Shown here piece by piece: positions 38,669 through 45,974 of a stretch of 45,974 bases of DNA (positions within the stretch are counted from its first letter, which is position 1; each line of letters begins with the position of its first letter). This stretch comes from JAHIYU01 sp964476155 (lineage in GTDB: Bacteria; Krumholzibacteriota; Krumholzibacteriia; LZORAL124-64-63): positions 1 to 45,974 of the forward strand of contig CAYYYS010000021.1 of NCBI GenBank assembly GCA_964476155.1. The letters are read 5' to 3'. Position numbers and translations under genes: made by a program. The notes beneath the pieces are model-generated. The model made no database searches. It was given only the letters and a program-made list of their open reading frames with translations, and was not told the DNA's origin.

Positions 38669-41600
38669 ATGAGCCGGATTCGGAAGGTCTCATCGGCCGG
38701 GCTGGCGATCCTCATATTGGTCCCGTTGATCACCGGCCTCTGCGATGCCTCGCCCCTGCGCATCCTGAGCAGTGATCCCGATGGCCTGCACCTGCGCCTG
38801 GAGATGGGCGAACTGATCTGGGATGTCCGTGAGTTGAAAGCGCTGGGCGTGACTCGTCACGAGCCTCGCCTGACAGGCTTTGCGACCTCCGGTACTCCCA
38901 TGTCACCCATGGTGCCGGTTCATGGCACCTGGGTGGTGCTGCCTCCCGGAACGACGGCCGAGATCGACGTCGTGACCGAATCCTGGACACAGCTCGATGG
39001 GCGGGAGTTGCTGCGAGGGCCCGTGCCCGTGAAAAGAACCGATCCGGTCACCGGTGAAGATATCCTGACGGCCGAGCACGTCCTGCCCGGTGGGACGCCT
39101 CGCTTTGGTGAAGCCGTCTCCACGCCCGACGAGCTGGCCGCGACCCTGGGCAAGGGGGCCGAGGGGCCGACGTTGCAGCTGGGCGAAATCGTGACCTGGC
39201 GCGGACATCGCATTGCGCCGGTGACCGTGCGGCCCCTGCAGGCGGGTGCCGACGGCCGGGCGCGGCGTGTCCTGAAGACCGCCGAATGGCGTATCCGTTT
39301 CAAGCGTGAGCCCGGAAAAGCCGCGCCCGTCGGGCGGTTGGAGCGGCGCGACGGCCGCTTCTCATCCCTGTTTCTCAATGGTGATCTGCTGGCGACACAG
39401 CCCCGCGAAGCGTCTGGTGTGAGACGCGTCGACAAGTCCCGTACCGCGCGCAAGATCCTGCTGGCGCCGGAAGTGCGCCTGCCGGTCGCCAAGACCGGTC
39501 CGGTCGTGATCGAGGCCCAGCAGCTGGTCAACGCCAGCCTTCTGAACGGCGCCGGCATTCCCGAGGAACACATTCGCCTCTACCAGCGCCGGTACGTGCC
39601 GGACCAGGACCCGCCCTACGACGAGATAGAGGTGCCGATCCAGATGCTGGGCGACGGCGGCGACTTCACGGGGTCGGACGCTTTCGTATTTTACGGCCTG
39701 CGCGTGCGTGACGACGGCCCCTTCAACGATGGCGGCACCGACTACGCGGGCTGCGGGGATCAGGAGGAAATTTTCAATCCCAGCAACTCCGATCCCGTCA
39801 ACAACGGCAATATCTATTATCTGGCCGCTGCCGATCCGGACGGGGGCGATCCCTGGGCGCGCATGGAAATCCTGACGTTGCCGGCCGCCGGCGGGGCTCC
39901 CGAAGTGAGTTACCGGCGTGTCGAGTACTTCGAGGAAGACACGCACTACGGCACGTTCCCCATTTCCCATACGGCCGACCGTAACTACTGGAGCGCTTCG
40001 GGAGCCTACGGAGTCGAGCGCGAACTCGATCTGGCCAACCCCGTGCCTGACGACTTGGATGCTCGCCTGCGGGTGGGGGTCTTGGCCTACGGCGACGTCG
40101 AGAGAACATTCCGGATCTCCCTGTTGCAAGGTGAGACCGATATCTTTCTGGGGACGATCGACTGCGACAACACGGGCGGTGTTTTCGACACCGGACCGAT
40201 CGTGCCGAATCAGGATCTGATCGGCTCGGACCTCGTCTTCGCTCACAACACGAGTCCCTACAACAATGGTTACCTGGACTGGTATGAACTTTCCTACAAC
40301 GCCGCGTTCCTGGCTCTGGACGATGTTCTGGAGTTCAACTGTGGCACCGGGACGGGTGACCGGTCTCTCGAGATCACGGGCTTCACCAGTGAAGAGATCC
40401 GTCTGCTCGATGTGAGCGACGTGCGGGATCCGCGCTTCGTGGACCTGGTCGCGGCCAACATAGTGGATGCGGGGGAGACATCGACCTTGTCGTTGACCGC
40501 CGCACAGGCGGCTCCGTCCGCTCGTCGTTTTCTGGCGATCGCGGGCAATCCCGTCTACACCCTGACCACGTTCCAGTATTTCAAGGCCAGTCTGGTAGCT
40601 TATCCCGACGATCCCGCGGACGTGGCCGGCGCGCCCGATGTCCTGGTCATCACCCATCCGACTTTCCGTGCCGAAGCCGAGCGTTGGGCCCAGTATCGGC
40701 AGGAAAGATCGTCCGTTCCTCTGTCGATCCACATTGCGGACGTGCACGCCATCTACGATTGGTACAGCGGAGGCCTCAAGAATCCCGAAGCCATCAAGCG
40801 GTTGTGTACCATTGCGATGGACGAGTGGGGGGGCTGGGCTCTCCAGATCTTTGGTGACGCCAACGAGAACGTGAAGGGTCTGAACGACCCGTTCAATCAA
40901 CGCGACTGGGTGCCCACGCATTTCCATTGCTGGGAGGCGACCAATTTCGCCAACGAGTTGCTCCCTTCGGACAAGTGGTACGTGAATTCGTCGGCCGGTC
41001 CCGACTACCCCGACGACACCCCGGCGATCCCCGAGATGCTCGTAGGACGCTTCCCGGCCAACTCGGTGGCGCAGGCGGCCAGTATGGTCGACAAGGTGAT
41101 CGCCTACGAGAGCGCCACGGCTGATTGGAAGAAGCGCGCCATCATCATCGCCGACGACGCCTGGGCGGACGGCCCCGACCTGAGCCTGCTTTCCTACTGG
41201 GGCAGCAACGAGGCATTCGAGACTTCACAGGAGATTGCGTCCGCCAACTGGGAAACATTCGCCCTGGCCGGAGCCGATGGTGTCGGCAAGGATGATTTCG
41301 AAACGATTCGGATCTATCTCTCCGAATACCTGGAACCCCTGTCACCGCCCCATACCGAAGACCGGTCCCAGGTCGAGTTCGAGGCCCTGACCGAGACACA
41401 CTGCTTGCCGGTTATCCTGGCCGAGGCGAACCAGGGCGCCGCGATCATGCACTATCAGGGGCACGCCAATCCGTATCTGCTCGCCCACGAACAGATGCTC
41501 GAGGATGACAGTGACTCCCACGACTACCGCACCGACTCGGCCAGCTTCAACAATACGGGCAAGCCTTGGTTTTTTGTCGGTCTGGGCTGCCACGTGACGG

Positions 41601-42892
41601 CCTGGACGCTCGACGGGTCCGATGAAACCAGTCCCCGTGACGTTCCGTCGATCGGTGAGAAATTCCTTTTCCGCAACAATGCCGGTGCGGTGGGGACGTA
41701 TGGCAGCGCGGGCTACGAGTACCTGACGCCCAACACGGTCCTGGTTCAGAAGCAGTTCGCACAGATGTTGCAGACGCCCCCCCGCGGCGAAATCTCCGGC
41801 AGTGTTGGACGCTCCCGCTGGCTGATCGGGGAGATCCTGCTCGCGAGCGAGGGCGCCTTCCTGGCCAGCAGCTCCGGCAGCAGCCACTATCGGCGCGCCG
41901 CGGCCCAGTACACGCTGCTCGGTGATGCCCTGATGGTCATCGACGCCGGGCCGCCGAGTGTCGATGTCCTGCTGGATTGGGAGCCCGTGGCCGACGGCGC
42001 GATGCTCACGGCCGCCGACGCAAGCAACGAGTTGATACTGACCGTGCGGGCCTTCGACGAGGCGGGCGTCGATCGCCTCGTGGTCACGGGGTCCGACGGC
42101 GCGGATCTGTCCTCCCTGGCCGAAGGCGGTACCCCGGTCGGTGCGGACAGCGACCAGCGCGTGGAGTGGACCGTGCGTCTGCCCATCGAGCCGCACGACT
42201 ACAGTGTGACCTTCAAGGTCTATGACACGGCCGCGGTGGACTATGACAGCGATCACTTCGAACTCACCGTTCATCTTCCCGTCGCGGTCACGCTCCATTA
42301 CGACGGGGAGCTGTTCGTGGCGGGGGAGACGGTCCTGCCCGCGGGCGAGGACTGGGTCTTCACGGGGCGCGCGGTCACTGCCGCGTTTGTCGCACCCGAC
42401 GCCCAGCTCGATCTGCTCGGACAGAACGTGACCCTCTCGAACGTCGTGCTAACGCGGGTGGACGAGCACATGGTCGACATGGCGTTCACGGCAGGCGCGT
42501 CGGGGGGCGGCTTGCCGGCCGTGGTGTTGACCATCGACGGCTTCGGCACGGAAATCCCGCTCCAGGCGGCGGGTTCCGCGTCGGCGGACGGTATCGAAAA
42601 CCTGCTCGCCTTCCCGAATCCCGTGGCGGACGCCACCAGGTTCCTGTTCGAGACGGACGCTTCGCCTGCGCCCGGCCGTATATTGATCTACACGGTCGCC
42701 GGGCATCTCGTGAACCAGGTGCCCGTGCGGGCTTCCGATTTCAAGGGTGGCGGTCGTGTGATAGTGTCCTGGGACGGTCGTGACGCCCGGGGCGACGAAC
42801 TCGCCAACGGCGTTTATCTCTACCGCGTGGAGTTGACCGCGCCCGGTGGCGCCCTGGCCAGCGACATGCAACGTCTGGTGATGATGCATTGA
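38669..42892 (+). CDS. C25-family (gingipain/PorU-like) protease with T9SS-type C-terminal domain
   Basis: 1407 residues. Signal peptide (LAILILVPLITGLCDASP), then about 600 residues of beta-rich N-terminal region. The C25 peptidase domain (about 655-1075) begins PDVLVITHPTFRAEAERW and contains PEMLVGRFPANS. It has the catalytic His932 in MHYQGHANPYLL and Cys974 in VGLGCHVTAW. An Ig-like region and a FlgD-like C-terminal domain (LLAFPNPVADATRFLF to RLVMMH) follow. PorU is the sortase of the type IX system, cutting C-terminal signals and attaching cargo to the cell surface. The size and order fit PorU, but it could instead be a secreted C25 protease that is itself cargo. TTAGGAG precedes the ATG. 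It overlaps the next gene (TTGA). Confidence 0.85.
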   Translation: MSRIRKVSSAGLAILILVPLITGLCDASPLRILSSDPDGLHLRLEMGELIWDVRELKALGVTRHEPRLTGFATSGTPMSPMVPVHGTWVVLPPGTTAEIDVVTESWTQLDGRELLRGPVPVKRTDPVTGEDILTAEHVLPGGTPRFGEAVSTPDELAATLGKGAEGPTLQLGEIVTWRGHRIAPVTVRPLQAGADGRARRVLKTAEWRIRFKREPGKAAPVGRLERRDGRFSSLFLNGDLLATQPREASGVRRVDKSRTARKILLAPEVRLPVAKTGPVVIEAQQLVNASLLNGAGIPEEHIRLYQRRYVPDQDPPYDEIEVPIQMLGDGGDFTGSDAFVFYGLRVRDDGPFNDGGTDYAGCGDQEEIFNPSNSDPVNNGNIYYLAAADPDGGDPWARMEILTLPAAGGAPEVSYRRVEYFEEDTHYGTFPISHTADRNYWSASGAYGVERELDLANPVPDDLDARLRVGVLAYGDVERTFRISLLQGETDIFLGTIDCDNTGGVFDTGPIVPNQDLIGSDLVFAHNTSPYNNGYLDWYELSYNAAFLALDDVLEFNCGTGTGDRSLEITGFTSEEIRLLDVSDVRDPRFVDLVAANIVDAGETSTLSLTAAQAAPSARRFLAIAGNPVYTLTTFQYFKASLVAYPDDPADVAGAPDVLVITHPTFRAEAERWAQYRQERSSVPLSIHIADVHAIYDWYSGGLKNPEAIKRLCTIAMDEWGGWALQIFGDANENVKGLNDPFNQRDWVPTHFHCWEATNFANELLPSDKWYVNSSAGPDYPDDTPAIPEMLVGRFPANSVAQAASMVDKVIAYESATADWKKRAIIIADDAWADGPDLSLLSYWGSNEAFETSQEIASANWETFALAGADGVGKDDFETIRIYLSEYLEPLSPPHTEDRSQVEFEALTETHCLPVILAEANQGAAIMHYQGHANPYLLAHEQMLEDDSDSHDYRTDSASFNNTGKPWFFVGLGCHVTAWTLDGSDETSPRDVPSIGEKFLFRNNAGAVGTYGSAGYEYLTPNTVLVQKQFAQMLQTPPRGEISGSVGRSRWLIGEILLASEGAFLASSSGSSHYRRAAAQYTLLGDALMVIDAGPPSVDVLLDWEPVADGAMLTAADASNELILTVRAFDEAGVDRLVVTGSDGADLSSLAEGGTPVGADSDQRVEWTVRLPIEPHDYSVTFKVYDTAAVDYDSDHFELTVHLPVAVTLHYDGELFVAGETVLPAGEDWVFTGRAVTAAFVAPDAQLDLLGQNVTLSNVVLTRVDEHMVDMAFTAGASGGGLPAVVLTIDGFGTEIPLQAAGSASADGIENLLAFPNPVADATRFLFETDASPAPGRILIYTVAGHLVNQVPVRASDFKGGGRVIVSWDGRDARGDELANGVYLYRVELTAPGGALASDMQRLVMMH

Positions 42893-44277
42893 AACCGACA
42901 CGTTCGTTGATGGCGAGATTCGCGTCGCTGCTTCTCCTTGCGGTCGTCGTCGTATCTCTGGACGGTTGTGCCGCCCGCAACCGCGGCCCGGTCGTGCGCA
43001 GCGACAATACGGCTGGCGAGGCGCGCCGACTGATGATCGAGGACGGCGGCCCGCGTCTGTTGCGCATCGGCCTGATCAATCAAACCGAGGCCGTGACCCT
43101 GACCCTCGACGGCGAGTGTCTGCTCCTGGCGGGAACCGGGCGTCGGTGTGTCGATCGTCTGTCCGCGGGAGAGTCGATCCGCATCGAGGCGGACGGTGGT
43201 GCGCTGGTCTGGCGCGCGGGGCGGCGCACGGGCCGCAGCGGCGATCACCTCTTCGTCCAACCCGTCGATCCTTCTCTCACCGTGACCTGGCAAGACACAC
43301 CGTACCCCGGCGAGTTGCGCGTGGATATCGGCAAGGGGGCGTTGACCCTCGTGAACGTGGTCGAGTTGGAAACCTACCTGCGCGGCGTGGTGCCCTGGGA
43401 GATCGGACGTCCCGGCGCCGAGGGTCAGGCCGCCCTGGCGGCCCAGGCCGTTGCGGCCCGCACCTACAGCATTGCCCACCTGGGCGAGCGTGAGCCCCTG
43501 GGTTTCGACATGTGGGCCGGGGTTACCGACCAGGTCTACCGGGGACTGCACGGCGTCGACACCCACTGCGATCGGGCCATCGTCATGACCGCCGGTCTGG
43601 TCCTGCGCCACCAGGGGCGGGAGATCAACGCCTACTACAGTTCCACCTGTGGTGGTGTCACCAGCAATATCCATGAGGTTTGGCCGCGACCGTCACAGCC
43701 CTACCTGGTGAGCCACGACGACGCCGAACGGGGCGGCAATCCCTATTGCGGCGGTTCGTCCCATTTCATCTGGACCACCGACTGGAGCGCGGGCGACCTG
43801 GAGCGCATCCTGGCGGTCACGTTGCCCGAGTACCTCGCCTGGTATGAGGCCTCGCCGGCGCGCCAGCGCTGGGCCGGTCGGATATTCACGCCGGCGCGAC
43901 CGGGTGTGGACGGCAAGACGCCGGGGCGTCTGCTCGATCTGCGCATCGAGCGAAGAACGACATCGAACCGTGTGGCCGCCTTGTCCATCGTCACCGAAGC
44001 CGGGGTCTATACGGCGCGCGGCGATCGCGTGCGGTGGATCCTCGTCCCGGCCGAGGGCCGCTATTCCATCCTCAAGAGCGCCTGGTTCGACCTGGAGCTT
44101 CGCCACGACGGATCCGGAGCGTTGACCAGGATCGCCGCGAGCGGTCGCGGTTTTGGGCACGGTATCGGATTGTGCCAGAGCGGCGCTCTGACCATGGCGC
44201 GTCTCGGTCACGGCTATCAGCACATCCTGTCCCACTACTATCCCGGCGCCAGTCTGGAACGGGCGTGGTCGAAATGA
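42889..44277 (+). CDS. SpoIID/LytB-type lipoprotein, putative peptidoglycan lytic transglycosylase
   Basis: 462 residues. The N-terminus (ARFASLLLLAVVVVSLDGC) is a lipoprotein signal with Cys as the acylation site. The SpoIID domain (about 145-440) has VELETYLRGVVPWEIG with the catalytic Glu. QAALAAQAVAARTYSI, NAYYSSTCGGVTSN, and the C-terminal GRGFGHGIGLCQSGA follow. SpoIID cleaves glycan strands that lack stem peptides. The TTG at 42889 overlaps the upstream stop and would start MKPTRSLMARF. An ATG at 42910 inside it is an alternative that also gives a good signal peptide. The stop overlaps the NagZ-like gene (ATGA). Confidence 0.9.
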   Translation: MKPTRSLMARFASLLLLAVVVVSLDGCAARNRGPVVRSDNTAGEARRLMIEDGGPRLLRIGLINQTEAVTLTLDGECLLLAGTGRRCVDRLSAGESIRIEADGGALVWRAGRRTGRSGDHLFVQPVDPSLTVTWQDTPYPGELRVDIGKGALTLVNVVELETYLRGVVPWEIGRPGAEGQAALAAQAVAARTYSIAHLGEREPLGFDMWAGVTDQVYRGLHGVDTHCDRAIVMTAGLVLRHQGREINAYYSSTCGGVTSNIHEVWPRPSQPYLVSHDDAERGGNPYCGGSSHFIWTTDWSAGDLERILAVTLPEYLAWYEASPARQRWAGRIFTPARPGVDGKTPGRLLDLRIERRTTSNRVAALSIVTEAGVYTARGDRVRWILVPAEGRYSILKSAWFDLELRHDGSGALTRIAASGRGFGHGIGLCQSGALTMARLGHGYQHILSHYYPGASLERAWSK

Positions 44278-45659
44278 CGGGCCGTTCCGAACTCGCCTCA
44301 CGTTTGGTGGTGGGGCTGGTCGGAACCGAAATTACCGACAGCGAAGCCGTCTGGCTCACCACGTATCGTCCCGCCGGTGTGATCCTCTTTCGACGCAATG
44401 TCCGTGATGCTGCCCAACTGGCCGAGCTGTGCGGTCGTCTGCACGATGTTCTGCCGGGGAACGCCGAGATCATGGCCGACCACGAGGGCGGCCCGGTATC
44501 GGTCCTTGACGCCGCCTGTGGCCGTCCACCCGCCCCCTGGACTCTCGGTCGTATCGATGATCCCGACCTCACGCGCCGGGTCATGCGAGACGCCGCGCAA
44601 GCGGCCCTTGACCTGGGTGTGGACCGGATGCTCGCACCCTGCACGGATGTCCTCACGGTTCCCGACAACCCCATCATCGGCGCACGGGCTTTCGGGGACG
44701 AAACAGCGCGCGTGGCTCGCCACGTGGCCGCGGCGGTCGACGGGCTCGTCTCGGTCGGGATACACTGCTGTCTGAAGCACTGGCCGGGGCATGGCGGTAC
44801 CCACGGCGACACTCATCTGGACGCCGTGGCTCCGGTGACACCCGACGATTCCGCTCCCCTGCGCGCCGGCCTGGCGGCCGGAGCCGACGCCGTGATGCTG
44901 GGCCACCTTTGCCTGCCCGGGGACACGTGGCCGGCCTCGATCAGCCCGTCCGCGGTGGCGCGCCTGCGCGCCGAGGCGCCGGCAGCCCGTCTGTTCACCG
45001 ACGATCTGACCATGGGGGCCCTGCGAGGCCCCCTGGGCGGGATCGCCGGTGTCGAGGTTCCGGGGCGTGGTCTCTGCGATCCCGCCGACCTGCCGTTGGC
45101 CTGGTTCGAGGCGGTGGCGAATGGAGGGTGCGACACCCTGCTCTGTCGGGGGATTCCCTGGACAGCCTGGCCCCTCGAGATCGCCCACCTGAAGCCGCCC
45201 CGTCTCGGTCCCGATGTGGATCCACACCGGTCTCCGGACATCGCGCCGCCCGTCGCACCCAAGAGCTGGGATACGGCGCTGGCCCGTGCGGCAACTCCCC
45301 ACCTTTCGGCTGTGCAGGGAGACTTGTTGTGTTGGCGACCGGGAGCCGATCATCGCTGGGGGTCCCTGGACGAGGCACACGTGCGCAAGGCGGGGTGGAG
45401 GGGCGGTCTGCAGATCCTGGATCAACTCGAAGGGGGAGATACGGATACGCGATACGATCAGCTGGTCGTCGCGTCACAGGCTCCCCTGGCTGTGAACGGT
45501 GCCGCGGACCTGCTCGACCGGCTCCTGCCGACGGGACGCTGCGTGGCGCTCGGTCATCCGTCGCTGGCCGCGTCGCTGGTTACGCTCTTGCCGGCCGGCT
45601 GGCATCTCGTTGAGGGACACGATCTAACGGCCCAGGTATTGACGGAATTCATCATCTAA
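44274..45659 (+). CDS. Family-3 glycoside hydrolase, NagZ-like beta-N-acetylhexosaminidase
   Basis: 461 residues. The GH3 barrel (about 1-330) has MADHEGG, the NagZ-specific KHWPGHGGTHGDTH loop with the acid/base His181, and the nucleophile Asp243 in FTDDLTMGAL. An additional C-terminal region of about 120 residues resembles the second GH3 domain in reduced form. NagZ releases GlcNAc from muropeptides during wall recycling. No signal peptide is seen, so it is probably cytoplasmic. This fits with the SpoIID-type lyase encoded just upstream, whose products it could process. The ATG overlaps the upstream stop by four bases; an in-frame longer reading lies in another gene. Confidence 0.88.
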   Translation: MTGRSELASRLVVGLVGTEITDSEAVWLTTYRPAGVILFRRNVRDAAQLAELCGRLHDVLPGNAEIMADHEGGPVSVLDAACGRPPAPWTLGRIDDPDLTRRVMRDAAQAALDLGVDRMLAPCTDVLTVPDNPIIGARAFGDETARVARHVAAAVDGLVSVGIHCCLKHWPGHGGTHGDTHLDAVAPVTPDDSAPLRAGLAAGADAVMLGHLCLPGDTWPASISPSAVARLRAEAPAARLFTDDLTMGALRGPLGGIAGVEVPGRGLCDPADLPLAWFEAVANGGCDTLLCRGIPWTAWPLEIAHLKPPRLGPDVDPHRSPDIAPPVAPKSWDTALARAATPHLSAVQGDLLCWRPGADHRWGSLDEAHVRKAGWRGGLQILDQLEGGDTDTRYDQLVVASQAPLAVNGAADLLDRLLPTGRCVALGHPSLAASLVTLLPAGWHLVEGHDLTAQVLTEFII

Positions 45660-45698
45660 GATGAGGTATTCTGAACAGCGAAAAAAGCACCAGGCCGG

Positions 45699-45727
45699 TT
45701 GACAGCACACCGGCGGCGGACTATATT
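45699..45727 (+). promoter_or_regulatory. Promoter of tRNA-Asp
   Basis: Perfect TTGACA (45699-45704), 17 bases, TATATT (45722-45727), 17 bases before the mature tRNA. Confidence 0.7.
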
Positions 45728-45744
45728 CTGCCTTCGTTGTTAGC

Positions 45745-45823
45745 GGGGGCGTAGTTCAGTTTGGTTTAGAACGCCGGCCTGTCAAGCCGGAGGTCGCGAG
45801 TTCAAGTCTCGTCGCTCCCGCCA
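45745..45823 (+). tRNA. tRNA-Asp (anticodon GTC)
   Basis: 79 bases including encoded CCA. The acceptor GGGGGCG pairs with CGCTCCC (one G-T). The discriminator is G, as expected for Asp. The anticodon loop is CTGTCAA within CCGGC/GCCGG. The T-arm is GCGAG-TTCAAGT-CTCGT. Confidence 0.96.
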
Positions 45824-45835
45824 CAACAACCAAAG

Positions 45836-45859
45836 ACTGCGGCATGCTGCGGTTTTTTT
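45836..45859 (+). terminator. Intrinsic terminator of tRNA-Asp
   Basis: ACTGCGG (45836-45842) / CTGCGGT (45847-45853), 7 bp with two G-T pairs, loop CATG, followed by seven T. Its T-run is the first part of the long hairpin at 45857. Confidence 0.75.
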
Positions 45860-45918
45860 ATGCGGTCGAAGACAGAACACCACGGGTTACCCGTGGGCTC
45901 TGTCTTCGACCGCATAAA
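45857..45918. repeat. Long perfect palindrome downstream of tRNA-Asp
   Basis: Arms 45857-45876 and 45899-45918 are perfectly complementary over 20 bp. An inner perfect 7-bp stem CCACGGG (45880-45886) / CCCGTGG (45890-45896) continues the hairpin after a small internal loop. Both this element and the gdhA-downstream palindrome begin in a terminator T-run with TTTAT and end with GCATAAA. Confidence 0.85.
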
Positions 45919-45974
45919 TTATGATATACGTTATATAAAAGTTTGTATGAGTATATTCCAATAGAGAAATTGAG
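45919..45974. other. Abrupt AT-rich end of the window
   Basis: The last 56 bases contain only about 13 G or C (ATGATATACGTTATATAAAA is representative). This is in sharp contrast to the rest of the window. No gene is visible. Confidence 0.6.

Noticed and set aside
44034..44273. Longer N-terminus for the NagZ-like protein
   Set aside because: The extra 80 codons overlap the SpoIID gene in another frame, are Arg-rich and unlike GH3 proteins. The ATGA overlap at 44274 gives the proper start.
1..45974. CRISPR arrays, rRNA genes, insertion sequences with transposase, and known riboswitch classes
   Set aside because: No regularly spaced direct repeats, no rRNA-like conserved segments, no transposase or integrase motifs, and no recognised riboswitch core were seen on reading both strands.

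Overview
The window is a GC-rich (roughly 60-65 % by eye) bacterial chromosome segment, densely coding. Two exported proteins carry C-terminal FlgD-like beta domains with the 'PNPF' type start seen in type IX secretion cargo. A C25-family PorU-like protease, dockerin-like repeats, an LA_2272-type repeat protein, a mitochondrial-type EF-G and a type-2 IleRS are also present. Together these point to an uncultured member of the FCB superphylum (Eisenbacteria, Krumholzibacteriota or Latescibacterota-like). This placement is an inference from gene content, not a phylogeny.

Layout. 0-4 kb: ettA (+), then three minus-strand genes (an exported SGNH-like hydrolase, an LA_2272-type surface protein, an RRM RNA-binding protein). 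4.1-8.3 kb: a surface-polysaccharide locus of two family-2 glycosyltransferases and a CE4 deacetylase on the minus strand, facing a family-4 glycosyltransferase. 8.7-13.4 kb: an exported subtilisin, the internally deleted remnant of an MTH1187-type thiamine-binding protein, a family-5 uracil-DNA glycosylase, an esterase, a DUF4920 protein and a PepSY-type membrane protein. 13.4-16.4 kb: lysine-ketoglutarate reductase and an antiquitin-type aldehyde dehydrogenase, i.e. lysine breakdown via saccharopine. 16.5-21 kb: a receiver/PEP-synthase-like fusion and gdhA. 21.5-31 kb: tmRNA, fba, EF-G, an unknown P-loop protein, yggS-yggT, purine nucleoside phosphorylase and ileS. 31-35.5 kb: dksA-like, lspA, rluD, a STAS/anti-sigma-kinase pair, ruvX and mltG, tightly packed with several start/stop overlaps. 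35.5-38.5 kb: a tiny membrane protein whose stop codon lies inside tRNA-Val, then a visibly lower-GC island of three exported proteins. 38.6-45.7 kb: a PorU-like C25 protease, a SpoIID-type protein and a NagZ-like hydrolase in one overlapping operon. The window ends with tRNA-Asp, a long perfect hairpin and an abrupt AT-rich stretch.

Most interesting points: (1) three exported proteins end in the same short tail, [ST]WGxVK[ST]xY, which looks like an undescribed C-terminal sorting or anchoring signal; two of them sit next to a PorU-like sortase homologue and a dockerin-like protein. (2) Two long near-perfect palindromes each begin inside the T-run of a terminator. (3) The stop codon of a small membrane-protein gene lies inside a tRNA, so tRNA processing should create a non-stop mRNA. 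(4) IleRS carries GVHH in place of HIGH, the swapped signature linked to extreme mupirocin resistance. Promoter calls are consensus matches read by eye. No database search was possible, so family names rest on recognised motifs and overall sequence character.
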